From positions 873,001-937,000 of the forward strand of contig NW_027288510.1 in NCBI RefSeq assembly GCF_037038585.1: DNA of 64,000 nucleotides, written 5' to 3'. The number at the start of each line of letters is the position of its first letter. Position 1 is the stretch's first letter. Under the pieces are notes generated by a model. That model was not told the origin of the DNA. It searched no databases and saw only the letters and a list, made by a program, of their open reading frames with translations. This document shows, in pieces, positions 37,001 to 50,400 of this stretch. Source of the stretch: Patagioenas fasciata. Lineage: Eukaryota; Chordata; Aves; Columbiformes; Columbidae. The position numbers and the translations under genes were made by a program.

Positions 37001-40000
37001 TCGAGCAAACCCGACAGGGCCCGACGGAGCCCGACAGGGCCCGAGCAAACCCGAAAGGGCCCGACGGAGCCTGACAGGGCTCGATGGCGCCCGACAGGGC
37101 CCGAGGAAACCCGACAGGGCCTGATTGAGCCCGATAGGGCCCGAGCAACCCCGACAGGGCCTGACGGAGCCTGACAGGGCCCGGGCAAACCTGACAGGGC
37201 ACGCTGGAGCCCGACAGAGCCCGAGAAAACCCGACAGGGCCTGACGGTGCCCGATAGGGCCCGAGCAAACCCGACAGGGCCCGATGGAGCCCGACAGGGC
37301 TCGAACAAACCCGACAGGGCCTGAGCAAACCCGACAGGACCCGCCAAAGCCTCATAGAGTCCGATGGAGCCCGACAGGGCCCGAGCAAACCCGACAGGGT
37401 TCGACGAAGCCTGACAGGGCTTCAGCAAACCCGACAGGGCCCGAGCAAATCCGACAGGGCCCGACGGAGCCCGACAGGGCCCGAGGAAACCAGACAGGGC
37501 CCGACAGAGCCCGACAGGGCCCGAGCAAACCCGACAGGGCCCGAGCAAACCCGACAGGGTTCGACAAAGCCTGACAGGGCTTGATGGAGCCCGACAGGGC
37601 CCGAGGAAACCCGACAGGGCCCGACGGAGCCTGACAGAGCCCGAGCAAACCCGAAAGGGCCCGACGAAGCCGGACAGGGCTCGATGGAGCCCGACAGGGC
37701 CCGAGGAAACCCGAAAGGGCCCGACGGAGCCCGATAAGGCCTGGGCAAACCCGACAGGGCTTGATGGAGCCCAACAGAGCCCGAGGAAACCAGACAGGGC
37801 CCGACGGAGCCCGACAGGGCCCGAGCAAACCCGACAGGGCCCGACGGAGCCCAACAGAGCCCGAGGAAACCAGACAGGGCCCGACGGAGCCCGACAGGGC
37901 CCGAGCAAACCCGACAGGGCCCGACGGAGCCCGACAGGGCCCGAGCAAACCCGAAAGGGCCCGACGGAGCCTGACAGGGCTCGATGGAGCCCGACAGGGC
38001 CCGAGGAAACCCGACAGGGCCTGATTGAGCCCGATAGGGCCCGAGCAAACCCGACAGGGCCTGACGGAGCCTGACAGGGCCTGGGCAAACCCGACAAAGC
38101 ACGCTGGAGCCCGACAGAGCCCGAGCAAACCCGACAGGGCCCGACAAGGCCCGACAGGGCCCGAGCAAACCTGACACGTCCTGAGAAAGCCTGACAGGGC
38201 CCGACGGAGCCCGGCAGGGCCCGAGCAAACCCGAAAGAGCCCGACGGAGCCTGACAGGGCTCAGCGGAGTCCGACAGGGCCCGAGGAAACCCGACAGGGC
38301 CCGACGGAACCCGGCAGTGCCTGAGCAAACCCGACAGGGCACGCTGGAGCCCGACAGAGCCCGAGCAAACCCGACAGGGTCCGACGAAGCCTGACAGGGC
38401 TTCAGCAAACGCGACATGGCCCGAGCAAACCCGACAGGGCCCGACGGAGCCCGACAGAGCCCGAGAAAACCAGACAGGGCCCGACGGAGCCCGAAAAGGC
38501 TCGAGCAAACCCGACAGGGCCCGACGGAGCCCGACAGGGCCCGAGCAAACCCGAAAGGGCCCGACGGAGCCTGACAGGGCTCGATGGCGCCCGACAGGGC
38601 CCGAGGAAACCCGACAGGGCCTGATTGAGCCCGATAGGGCCCGAGCAACCCCGACAGGGCCTGACGGAGCCTGACAGGGCCCGGGAAAACCCGACAGGGC
38701 ACGCTGGAGCCCGACAGAGCCCGAGCAAACCCGAAAGGGCCCGACGAAGCCTGACAGGGCCCGACGGAGCCCGACAGGGCCTGAGCAAACCCGAAAGAGC
38801 CCGACGGAGCTTTGCAGGGCTCGATAGAGTCCGACAGGGCCCGAGGAAACCCGACAGGGCCCGACGGAACCCGAGAGGGCCCGACGGAACCCGAGAGGGC
38901 CCGAGGGAATCCGACAGGGCCCGACGGAGCCTGACAGGGCCCGAGCAAACCCGACAGGGCCCGACAGAGCCCGACAGGACCCGAGCAAACCCGACAGGGC
39001 CCGAGCAAACCCGACAGGGTTCGACAAAGCCTGACAGGGCTCGATGGAGCCCGACAAGGCCCGAGGAAACCCGACAGGGCCCGACGGAGCCTTACAGGGC
39101 CCGAGCAAACCCGACAGTGTTCGACAGAGCCTGACAGGGCCCGAGCAAACCCGACAGGGCCCGAGGAAACCTGACAGGGCACGAAGGAGCCCGACAGGGC
39201 CCGAGCAAACCCGACAAGGCCCAACGGATCCCGACAGTGCCTGAGCAAACCTGACAGGGCCCAACGGAGCCCGACAGGGCACTAGCAAATCCGACAGGGC
39301 CTGACGGAGCCTGCAGGGCCCGAGCAAACCCGACAGGGCCCGAGCGAATCTGACAGGGCCCGACGGAGCCCGACAGGACGCGGGCAAACCCGACAGGTCC
39401 CGACCAAACCCGACAGGGCCTGACAAGGCCCGACAGGGCCCAAGCAAACCTGACAGGGCCTGACGGAGCCCGACAGGGCTCGAGCAAACCCGATAGGGCC
39501 TGACGGAGCCTGACAGGGCCCGAGAAAACCTGACAGGGCCCGAGAGAACCTGACAGGGCCCGAAATAGCCCGACAAAGCGCGAGCAAACCCGACAGGGGC
39601 TGACAAGGCCCGACAGGGCCTGAGCAAACCCGACAGGGCCCGCCAAAGCCTGATAGGGTTCGATGGAGCCCGACAGGGTCCGAGGAAACCCGACAAGGCG
39701 CGGCGGAGCCTGACAGGGCCCGAGCAAACCCGACAGGGTTCGACGGAGCCCGACAGGGCCCGAGCAAACCCGACAGGGTCCGACGAACCCTGACAGGGCT
39801 TCAGCAAACCCGACAGGGCCCGAGCAAACCTGACAGGGCCCGACAGAGCCCGACAGGGCCCGAGGAAACCAGACAGGGCTTGACAGAGCCCGACAGGGCC
39901 CGAGCAAACCCGACAGGGCCCGAGCAAACCCGACAGGGCTTGACGGAGCCCGACAGGGCCCGAGCAAACCCGAAAGGGCCCGACGAAGCCTGACAGGGCT

Positions 40001-43000
40001 CGATGGAGCCCGACAGGGCCCGAGGAAACCCGACAGGGCCCGACGGAGCCCGATAGGGCCCGAGCAAACCCGACAGGGCCCGATGGAGCCCGACAGGGCT
40101 CGAGCAAACCCGACAGGGTCCGACGAAGCCTGACAGGGCTTCAGCAAACCCGACATGGCCCGAGCAAACCCGACAGGGCCCGACGGAGCCCGACAGAGCC
40201 CGAGAAAACCAGACAGGGCCCGACGGAGCCTGACAGGGCTCGATAGAGTCCGACAGGGCCTGAGCAAATCTGACAGGACCTGACAAAGCCTGACAGGGCC
40301 CGACGGAGCCCGACAGGGCCTGAGCAAACCCGAAAGAGCCCGACGGAGCCTGACTGGGCTTGATAGAGTCCGACAGGGCCCGAGGAAACCCGACAGGGCC
40401 CGACGGAACCTGAGAGGGCCCGACGGAACCCGAGAGGGCCCGAGGAAATCCGACAGGGCCCGACGGAGCCTGACAGGGCCCGAGCAAACCCGACAGGGCC
40501 CGACAGAGCCCGACAGGACCCGAGCAAACCTGACAGGGCCCGAGCAAACCCGACAGGGTTCGACAAAGCCTGACAGGGCTCGATGGAGCCCGACAGGGCC
40601 CGAGGAAACCTGACAGGGTCCGACGGAGCCTGACAGGGCCCGAGCAAACCCGACAGGGCTCGACGGAGCCTTACAGGGCCCGAGCAAACCCGACAGGGCC
40701 CGAGCAAACCTGACAGGGCACGAAGGAGCCCGACAGGGCCCGAGCAAACCCGACAGGGCCCGACGGAGCCCGACAGAGCCCGAGAAAACCAGACAGGGCC
40801 CGACGGAGCCTGACAGGGCTCGATAGAGTCCGACAGGGCCTGAGCAAACCTGACAGGACCTGACAAAGCCTGACAGGGCCCGACGGAGCCCGACAGGGCC
40901 TGAGCAAACCCGAAAGAGCCCGACGGAGCCTGACAGGGCTCGATAGAGTCCGACAGGGCCCGAGGAAACCCGACAGGGCCCCACGGAGACCGATAGGGCC
41001 CGAGCAAACCCAACAGGGCCTGACGGAGCCCGACAGGGCCCGAGCAAACCCGACAGGGCACGCTGGAGCCCGACAGAGCCCGAACAAACCCGACAGGGCC
41101 CGACAAGGCCCGACAGGGCCCGAGCAAACCTGACACGACCTGACAAAGCCTGACAGGGCCCGACGGAGCTCGACAGGGCTTGAGCAAACCCAAAAGAGCC
41201 CGACGGAGCCTGACAGGGCTCGATGGAGCCCGACAGGGCCCGAGGAAACCCGACAGGGCCCCACGGAGCCCGATAGGGCCCGAGCAAACCCGACAGGGCC
41301 TGATGGAGCCTGACAGGGCCCGGGCAAACCCGACAGGGCACGCTGGAGCCCGACAGAGCCCGAGCAAACCCGACAGGGCCCGACAAGGCCCGACAGGGCC
41401 CGAGCAAACCTGACAGGACCTGACAAAGCCTGACAGGGCCCGACGGAGCCCGACAGGGCCTGAGCAAACCCGAAAGAGCCCGACGGAGCCTGACAGGGCT
41501 CGATAGAGTCCGACAGGGCCCGAGGCAACCCGACAGGGCCCGACGGAACCCGATAGGGCCCGAGGAAATCCGACAGGGCCCGACGGAGCCTGACAGGGCC
41601 CGAGCAAACCCGACAGGGCCCGACAGAGCCCGACAGGACCCGAGCAAACCTGACAGGGCCCGAGCAAACCCGACAGGGTTCGACAAAGCCTGACAGGGCT
41701 CGATGGAGCCCGACAGGGCCCGAGGAAACCCGACAGGGTCCGACGGAGCCTGACAGGGCCCGAGCAAACCCGACAGGGCTCGACGGAGCCTTACAGGGCC
41801 CGAGCAAACCCGACAGGGCCCGAGCAAACCTGACAGGGCACGAAGGAGCCCGACAGGGCCCGAGCAAACCCGACAAGGCCCAACGGATCCCGACAGGGCC
41901 TGAGCAAACCTGACAGGGCCCGACGGAGCCCGACAGGGCACGAGCAAACCCGACAGGGCCTGACGGAGCCTGACAGGGCCCGAGCAAACCCGACAGGGCC
42001 CGAGCGAATCTGACAGGGCCCGACGGAGCCCGACAGGACGCGGGCAAACCCGACAGGTCCCGAGCAAACCCGACAGGGCCTGACAAGGCCCGACAGGGCC
42101 CGAGCAAACCTGCCAGGGCCTGACGGAGCCCGACAGGGCTCGAGCAAACCCGATAGGGCCTGACGGAGCCTGACAGGGCCCGAGCAAACCTCACAGGGCC
42201 CAAGAGAACCTGACAGGGCCCGACGGAGCCCGACAGGGCGCGAGCAAACCCGACAGAGGCTGACAAGGCCCGACAGGGCCTGAGCAAACCCGACAGGACC
42301 CGCCAAAGCCTGATAGGGTCCGATGGAGCCCGACAGGGCCCGAGCAAACCCGACAGGGCCCGAGCAAACCTGACAGGGCTCGATGGAGCCCGACAGGGCC
42401 CAAGGAAACCCGACAGGGCGCGACGGAGCCTGACAGGGCCCGAGCAAACCCGACAGGGTTCGACGCAGCCCGACAGGGCCCGAGCAAACCCGACAGGGTC
42501 CGACGAAGCCTGACAGGGCTTCAGCAAACCCGACAGGGCCCGAGCAAACCCGACAGGACCCGAGCAAACCCGACAGGGTCCGAGGGAGCCCGACAGGGCC
42601 CGAGGAAACCAGACAGGGCCCGACAGAGCCCGACAGGGCCCGAGCAAACCCGAAAGGGCCCGAGCAAACCCGACAGGGTCCGACGAAGCCTGACAGGGCT
42701 TCAGCAAACCCGACAGGACCCGAGCAAACCCGACAGGGTCCGAGGGAGCCCGACAGGGCCCGAGCAAACCAGACAGGGCCTGACAGAGCCCGACAGGGCC
42801 CGAGCAAACCCGACAGGGCCCGAGCAAACCCGACAGGGTTCGACAAAGCCTGACAGGGCTTGATGGAGCCCGACAGGGCCCGAGGAAACCCGACAGGGCC
42901 CGACGGTGGCTGACAGAACCCGAGCAAACCCGACAGGGCTCGACGGAGCCCGATAGGGCCCGAGCAAACCCGACAGGGCCCGACGGAGCCCGACAGGGCT

Positions 43001-44467
43001 CGAGCAAACCCGAAAGGGCCCGACGAAGCCTGACAGGGCTCGATGGAGCCCGACAGGGCCCGAGGAAACCCGACAGGGCCCGACAGAGCCCGATAGGGCC
43101 CGAGCAGACCTGACAGGGCCCGATGGAGGCCGACAGGGCTCGAGCAAACCCGACAGGGTTCGACGAAGCCTGACAGGGCTTCAGCAAACCCGACATGGCC
43201 CGAGCAAACCCGACAGGGCCCGACGGAGCCCGACAGAGCCCGAGGAAACCCGACAGGGCCCGACGGAGCCCGACAGGGCTCGAGCAAACCCGACAGGGCC
43301 CGACGGAGCCCGACAGGGCCCGAGCAAACCCAAAAGGGCCCGACGGAGCCTGACAGGGCTCGATGGAGCCCGACAGGGCTCGAGCAAACCCGACAGGGTC
43401 CGACGAAGCCTGACAGGGCTTCAGCAAACCCGACATGGCCCGAGCAAACCCGACAGGGCCGACGGAGCCCGACAGAGCCCGAGAAAACCAGACAGGGCCC
43501 GACGGAGCCCGACAGGGCTCGAGCAAACCCGACAGGGCCCGACGGAGCCCGACAGGGCCCGAGCAAACCCGAAAGGGCCCGACGGAGCCTGACAGGGCTC
43601 GATGGAGCCCGACAGGGCCCGAGGAAACCCGACAGGGCCCGACGGAGCCCGATAGGGCCCGAGCAAACCCGACAGGGCCCGATGGAGCCCGACAGGGCTC
43701 GAACAAACCCGACAGGGCCTGAGCAAATCCGACAGGGCCCGACAGAGCTTGACAGAGCCCGGGCAAACCCGAAAGGGCCCGACGGAGCCTGACAGGGCTC
43801 GATGGAGCTCGACAGGGCCCGAGCAAACCCGACGGGGCCCCACGGAGCCCGATAGGGCCCGAGCAAACCCGAAAGGGCCCGAGCAAACCCGACAGGGTTC
43901 GACAAAGCCTGACAGGGCTCGATGGAGCCCGACAGGGCCCGAGGAAACCCGACAGGGCCCGACGGAGCCTGACAGGGCCCGAGCAAACCCGACAGGGCTC
44001 GACGGAGCCTGACAGGGCCCGAGCGAACCTGACAGGGCCCGACGGAGCCTGACAGGGCCCGAGCAAACCCGACAGGGCCCGAGCGAACCTGACAGGGCCC
44101 GAGCAAACCCGACAGGGCCCGAGCAAACCCAACAGGGCCCGAGCAAACCCGACAGGGCTTGACAGAGCCTGACAGGGCCCGAGCATACCCCACAGGGCCC
44201 GAGTAAACCCGACAGGGCCCGAGCAAACCCGACAGGGCCCGAGCGAATCTGACAGGGCCCGACGGAGCCCGACAGGACTCGGGCAAACCCGACAGGGCCC
44301 GAGCAAACCCGACAGGGCCTGACAAGGCCCGACAGGGCCTGAGCAAACCCGACAGGACCCGACAAAGCCTGACAGGGTCCGATGGAGCCCGACAGGGCCC
44401 GAGGAAACCCGACAGGGCTCGATGGAGCCCGACAGGGCCCAAGGAAACCCAACAGGGCGCGACGGAG
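25021..44467 (-). repeat. 20-bp satellite array, first orientation
   Basis: Roughly 970 copies of a 20-bp unit, GACAGGGCCCGAGCAAACCC on the + strand, alternating irregularly with GACAGGGCCCGACGGAGCCC. Both are built from 10-bp modules, so two unit types often form 40-bp dimers. Variation is mostly C/T at CpG (CCGACA or CTGACA), plus a recurrent hairpin marker GAAGCCTGACAGGGCTTC. On the - strand long frames with a 20-residue repeat run through it because 60 bp is three units. They start at TTG and are shifted by single-base indels (for example near 25633, 30470, 30966 and 31694), so they are not genes. Confidence 0.97.
28797..37630 (-). repeat. Two adjacent 4416-bp copies: recent tandem duplication
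   Basis: 28797-33213 and 33214-37630 match with a constant offset of 4416 bp, including all their indels (30470 with 34886, 31694 with 36110). By eye I found only five single-base differences: near 29779, 29820, 31733, 31999 and 32772 against their partners at +4416. 4416 is not a multiple of 20, because the block includes several 1-bp deletions. A more diverged third relative of part of it lies about 12771 bp further on (29040-30100 with about 41800-42900). Confidence 0.9.
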
Positions 44468-47400
44468 CCTGTCGGGTTTGCTCGGGCCCTGTCGGGCTCC
44501 GTCGGGCCCTATCAGGTTTGCTCGGGCCCTGTAGGGTTTGCTCGGGCCCTCTCGGGCTCCGTCGGGCTCTGTCGGGTTTTCTCGGGCCCTGTCAGGCTCC
44601 GTCAGGCCCTGTCGGGTTTGCTCGGGCCCTGTCGGGCTCCGTTGAGCCCTGTCGGGTTTGCTCGGGCCCTGTCAGGCTCCGTCTCGCCCTGTCGGGTTTC
44701 CTCGGGCCCTGTCAGGCTCCATCGAGCCCTGTCAGGTTTGCTCGAGCCATGTTGGGTTTGCTCAGGCCCTGTCGGGTTTGCCCGCGTCCTGTCGGGCTCC
44801 GTCGGGCCCTGTCAGGTTTGCTCGGGCCATGTCGGGTTTGCTCGGGCCCTGTCGGGTTTGCCCGCGTCCTGTCGGGCTCTGTCAGGCCCTGTCAAGTTCG
44901 CTCGGGCCCTGTCAGCTTCGCTCGGGCCCTGTCAGGTTTGCTCGGGCCCTGTCGGGATCCGTCGGGCCCTCTCGGGTTTGCTCGGGCCCTGTCGGGCTCC
45001 TTCGTGCCCTGTCAGGTTTGCTCGGGCCCTGTCGGGTTTGCTCGGGCCCTGTCGGATTTGCTCGGGCCCTGTCGGGCTCCGTCGAGCCCTGTCGGGTTTG
45101 CTCAGGCCCTGTCAGGCTCCGTCGGGCCCTTTCGGGTTTCCTCGGGCCCTGTCGGGCTCCATCGGGCCCTGTCAGGCTTTGTCGAACTCTTTCGCATTTG
45201 CTCGGGCCCTGTCGGGTTTGCTCGGGCCCTGTCGGGCTCCGTCGGGCCCTGTCAGGCTTTGTCGGGCCCTGTCGGGTTTGCTCGGGCCCTGTCGGGCCTT
45301 GTCGGGCCCTGTCCGGATTGCTCGGGCCCTGTCGGGCTCCGTCGAGCTTTGTCGGGTTTGTTCGGGCCCTTTCGGTTTTACTCAGGCCCTGTCAGGCTCC
45401 GACAAGCCCTGTCAGGTTTGCTCGGGCCCTGTCGGGTTTGCTCGGGCCCTCTCGGGCTCCGTCGGGCTCTGTCGGGTTTCCTCGGGCCCTGTCAGGCTCC
45501 GTCAGGCCCTGTCGGGTTTGCTCGGGCCCTGTCGGGCTCCGTTGAGCCCTGTCGCGTTTGCTCGGGCCCTGTCAGGCTCCGTCGCGCCCTGTCGGGTTTC
45601 CTCGGGCCCTGTCAGGCTCCATCGAGCCCTGTCAGGTTTGCTCGGGCCATGTCGGGTTTGCTCGGGCCCTGTCGGGTTTGCCCGCGTCCTGTCGGGCTCC
45701 GTCGGGCCCTGTCAGGTTTGCTCGGGCCATGTCGGGTTTGCTCGGGCCCTGTCGGGTTTGCCCGCGTCCTGTCGGGCTCTGTCAGGCCCTGTCAGGTTCG
45801 CTCGGGCCCTGTCAGCTTCGCTCGGGCCCTGTCAGGTTTGCTCGGGCCCTGTCGGGATCCGTCGGGCCCTCTCGGGTTTGCTCGGGCCCTGTCGGGCTCC
45901 TTCGTGCCCTGTCAGGTTTGCTCGGGCCCTGTCGGGTTTGCTCGGGCTCTGTCGGGCTCCGTCGAGCCCTGTCGGGTTTGCTCAGGCCCTGTCAGGCTCC
46001 GTCGGGCCCTTTCGGGTTTCCTCGGGCCCTGTCGGGCTCCATCGGGCCCTGTCAGGCTTTGTCGAACTCTTTCGCATTTGCTCGGGCCCTGTCGGGTTTG
46101 CTCGGGCCCTGTCGGGCTCTGTCGGGCCCTGTCTGGTTTCCTCAGGCCCTGTCGGGCTCCGTCGGGCTCTGTCGGGTTTGCTCGGGCCCTGTCGGGTTTG
46201 CTGAAGCCCTGTCAGGCTTTGTCGGACCCTGTCGGGTGTGCTCGGGCCCTGTCGGGCTCCGACGAGCCCTGTCGGGTTTGCTCGGGCCCTGTCAGGCTCC
46301 ATCGTGCCCTGTTGGGTTTCCTCGGGCCCTGTCAAGCTCCGTTGGGCCCTGACAGGTTTGCTCGGGCCCTGTCGGGTTTGCTCGGGCCCTGTCGGGCTCC
46401 ATCGGACCCTATCAGGCTTTGTCGGGTCCTGTCGGGTTTGCTCAGGCCCTGTCGGGCCTTGTCAGCCCCTGTCGGGTTTGCTCACGCCCTGTCGGGCTCC
46501 GTCAAGCCCTGTCAGGTTCTCTCGGGCCCTGTCAGGTTTGCTCGGGCCCTGTCAGGCTCCGTCGGGCCCTATCGGGTTTGCTCGAGCCCTGTCGGGCTCC
46601 GTCAGGCCCTGTCAGGTTTGCTCGGGCCCTGTCGGGCCTTGTCAGGCCCTGTCGGGTTTGCTCGGGACCTGTCGGGTTTGCCCGCGTCCTGTCGGGCTCC
46701 GTCGGGCGCTGTCAGATTCGCTCGGGCCCTGTCGGGTTTGCTCGTGCCCTGTCGGGCTCCGTCGGGCCCTGTCAGGTTTGCTCGGGCCCTGTCGGGATCC
46801 GTTGGGCCCTGTCGGGTTTGCTCGGGCCCTGTCGGGCTCCATCGAGCCCTGTCAGGCTCCGTCGGGCCCTTTCGGGTTTGCTCGGGCCCTGTCGGGCTCC
46901 GTTGGGCCCTGTCAGGCTCCGTCGGGCCCTTTCGGGTTTGCTCGGGCCCTGTCGGGATCCGTTGGGCTCTGTCGGGTTTCCTCGGGCCCTGTCGGGCTCC
47001 ACCGAACCCTGTCAGGCTCCGTCGGGCCCTTTCGGGTTTGCTCGGGCCCTGTCGGGCTCCGTCGGGCCCTGTCGGATTTGCTCAGGCCCTGTCGGGTTTG
47101 CTCGAGCTTTGTCGGGCTCCATCGGGTCCTGTCGGGCTCCATCGAGCCCTGTCAGGCTCCGTCGGGCCCTTTCGGGTTTGCTCGGGACCTGTCGGGCTCC
47201 ATCGGGCCCTGTCGGGTTTGCTCGGGCCCTGTCGGGTTTGCTCGGGCCCTGTCAGGCTTTGTCAAGCCCTGTCGGGTTTGCTAGGGCCCTGTCGGGCTCC
47301 GTCGGGCCCTGTCAGGCTTTGTCGAACCCTGTCGGCTTTGCTCGGACCCTGTCGCGTTTGCTCGGGCCCTGTCGGGCTCTGTCGGGCCCTGTCTGGTTTC

Positions 47401-50400
47401 CTCGGGCCCTGTCGGGCTCCGTCGGGCCCTGTCGGATTTGCTCGGGCCCTGTCGGGTTTGCTGAAGCCCTGTCAGGCTTCGTCGGACCCTGTCGGGTTTG
47501 CTCGGGCCCTGTCGGGCTCCGTCGAATCCTGTCGGGTTTGCTCGGGCCCTGTCAGGCTCCGTCGCGCCCTGTCGGGTTTCCTCGGGCCCTGTCGGGCTCC
47601 ATCGAGCCCTGTCAGGTTTGCTCGGGCCCTGTCGGGTTTGCTCGGGCCCTGTCGGGCTCCATCGGACCCTATCAGGCTTTGGCGGGTCCTGTCGGGTTTG
47701 CTCAGGCCCTGTCGGGTTTGCTCAGGCCCTGTCGGGTTTGCTCGTGCCCTGTCGGGCTCCGTCGGGCCCTGTCAGGTTTGCTCAGGCCCTGTCGGGATCC
47801 GTTGGGCCTTGTCGGGTTTGCTCGGACCCTGTCGGGCTCCTTCGTGCCCTGTCAGGTTTGCTCGGGCCCTGTCGGGTTTGCTCAGGCCCTGTCAGGCTCC
47901 GTCGGGCCCTGTCGGGTTTCCTCGGGCCCTGTCAGGCTCCATCGAGCCCTGTCAGGCTTTGTCGAACCCTGTCGGGTTTGCTCGGGCCCTGTCGGGATTG
48001 CTCGGGTCCTGTCGGGCTCTGTCGGGCCCTGTCATGTTTGCTCGGGCCCTGTCAAGCTCTGTCGGGCCCTGTCGGATTTCCTCGGGCTATCTCGGGTTCC
48101 GTCCGGCCCTGTCGGGTTTCCTCGGGCCCTGTCGGACTCTATGGAGCCCTGTCAGGCTCCGTCGGGCTCTTTCGGGTTTGCTCAGGCCCTGTTGGGCTCC
48201 GTCGGGCCCTGTCAGGCTTTGTCAGGTCCTGTCAGGTTTGCTCGGGCCCTGTCGGGCCTTGTCGGGCCCTGTCGGGTTTGCTCGGGCTCTGTCGGGCTCC
48301 AGCGTGCCCTGTCGGGTTTGCCCGGGCCCTGTCAGGCTCCATCAGGCCCTGTCGGGTTTGCTCGGGCCCTATCGGGCTCCGTCGAGCCCTGTCGGGTTTC
48401 CTCGGGCCCTGTCGGGCTCCATCGAGCCCTGTCAGGCTCCGTCGGGCCCTTTCGGGTTTGCTCGGGCCCTGTGGGGGTTGCTCGGGCCCTGTCAGGTTTT
48501 GTCAAGCCCTGTCGGGTTTGCTAGGGCCCTGTCGGGCTCCGTCGGGCCCTGTCTGGTTTCCTCAGGCCCTGTCGGGCTCCGTCGGGCCCTGTCGGTTTGC
48601 TCAGGCCCTGTCGGGTTTGCTAGGGCCCTGTCGGGCTCCGTCAGGCCCTGTCTGGTTTCCTCAGGCCCTGTCGGGCTCCGTCGAGCCCTATTGGGTTTGC
48701 TCGGGCCCTGTCAGGCTCTGTCGCGCCCTGTCGGGTTTCCTCGGGCCCTGTCGGGTTCCATCGAGCCCTGTCGGGTTTGCTCGGGCCCTGTCGGGCTCCA
48801 TCGGACCCCGTCAGGCTTTGTCGGGTCCTGTCGGGTTTGCTCAGGCCCTGTCGGGCCTTGTCAGGCCCTATCGGGTTTGCTCGGGCCCTGTCGGGTTTGC
48901 CCGCGTCCTGTGGTGCTCCGTCGGGCCCTGTCAGATTCGCTCGGGCCCTGTCGGGTTTGCTCGGGCCCTGTCAGGCTCCGTCAGGCCCTGTCGGGTTTGC
49001 TCGGGCCCTGTCAGGCTCCGTCGGGCCCTGTCAGGTTTGCTGAGGCCCTGTCGGGATCCGTTGGGCCCTGTCGGGTTTGCTCGGGCCCTGTCGGGCTCCT
49101 TCGTGCCCTGTCAGGTTTGCTCGGGCCCTGTCGGGTTTGCTCGGGCCCTGTCAGGCTCCGTCGAGCCCTGTCAGGTTTGCTCGGGCCCTGTCGGGTTTGC
49201 TCGGGCCCTGTCAGGCTCCGTCGAGCCCTGTCGGGTTTGCTCGGGCCCTGTCAGGCTCCGTCAGGCCCTGTCTGGTTTGCTCGTACCGTGTCGGGCTCCA
49301 TCGGGCCCTGTCAGGTTTGCTTCGGCACTGTCGGGCTCCGTCGGGCCCTGTCAGGCTTTGTCGAACCCTGTCGGGTTTGCTCAGGCCCTGTCGGGTTTCC
49401 TCGGGCCCTGTCGGGCTCCGTCGGGCCCTGTCGGGTTTGCTCAGGCCCTGTCGGGTTTGCTGAAGCCCTGTCAGGCTTCGTCGGACCCTGTCGGGTTTGC
49501 TCGGGCCCTGTCGGGCTCCGTCGAACCCTGTCGGGTTTGCTCGGGCCCTGTCAGGCTCCGTCAGGCCCTATCGGGTTTCCTCGGGCCCTGTCGGGCTCCA
49601 TCGAGCCCTGTCAGGTTTGCTCGGGCTCTGTTGGGCCTTGTCAGGCCCTGTCGGGTTTGCTTGGGACCTGTCGGGTTTGCCCGCGTCCTGTCAGGCTCCG
49701 TCGGGCCCTGTCAGATTCGCTCGGGCCCTGTCGGGTTTGCTCGGGCCCTGTCGGGTTTGCCCGCGTCCTGTCGGGCTCTGTCGGGCCCTGTCAGGTTCGC
49801 TCGGGCCCTGTCAGCTTCGCTCGGGCCCTGTCGGGTTTGCTCGGGCCCTGTAAGGATCCGTCGTGCCCTGTTGGGTTTCCTCGGGCCCTGTCAAGCTCCG
49901 TCGGGCCCTGTCAGGTTTGCTCAGGCCCTGTCGGGCCTTGTCAGCCCCTGTCGGGTTTGCTCACGCCCTGTCGGGCTCCGTCAAGCCCTGTCAGGTTCTC
50001 TCGGGCCCTGTCAGGTTTGCTCGGGCCCTGTCAGGCTCCGTCGAGCCCTATCGGGTTTGCTCGAGCCCTGTCGGGCTCCGTCAGGCCCTGTCAGGTTTGC
50101 TCGGGCCCTGTCGGGCCTTGTCAGGCCCTGTCGGGTTTGCTCGGGCCCTGTCGGGCTCCGTCAGGCCCTGTCGGGTTTGCTCGGGCCCTATCGGGCTCCG
50201 TCGAGCCCTGTCGGGTTTCCTCGGGCCCTGTCGGGCTCCATCGAGCCCTGTCAGGCTCCGTCGGGCCCTTTCGGGTTTGCTCGGGCCCTGTCGGGCTCCG
50301 TCGGGCCCTGTCGGGTTTGCTCGGGCCCTGTCAGGCTTTGTCAAGCCCTGTCGGGTTTGCTAGGGCCCTGTCGGGCTCCGTCGGGCCCTGTCAGGCTTTG

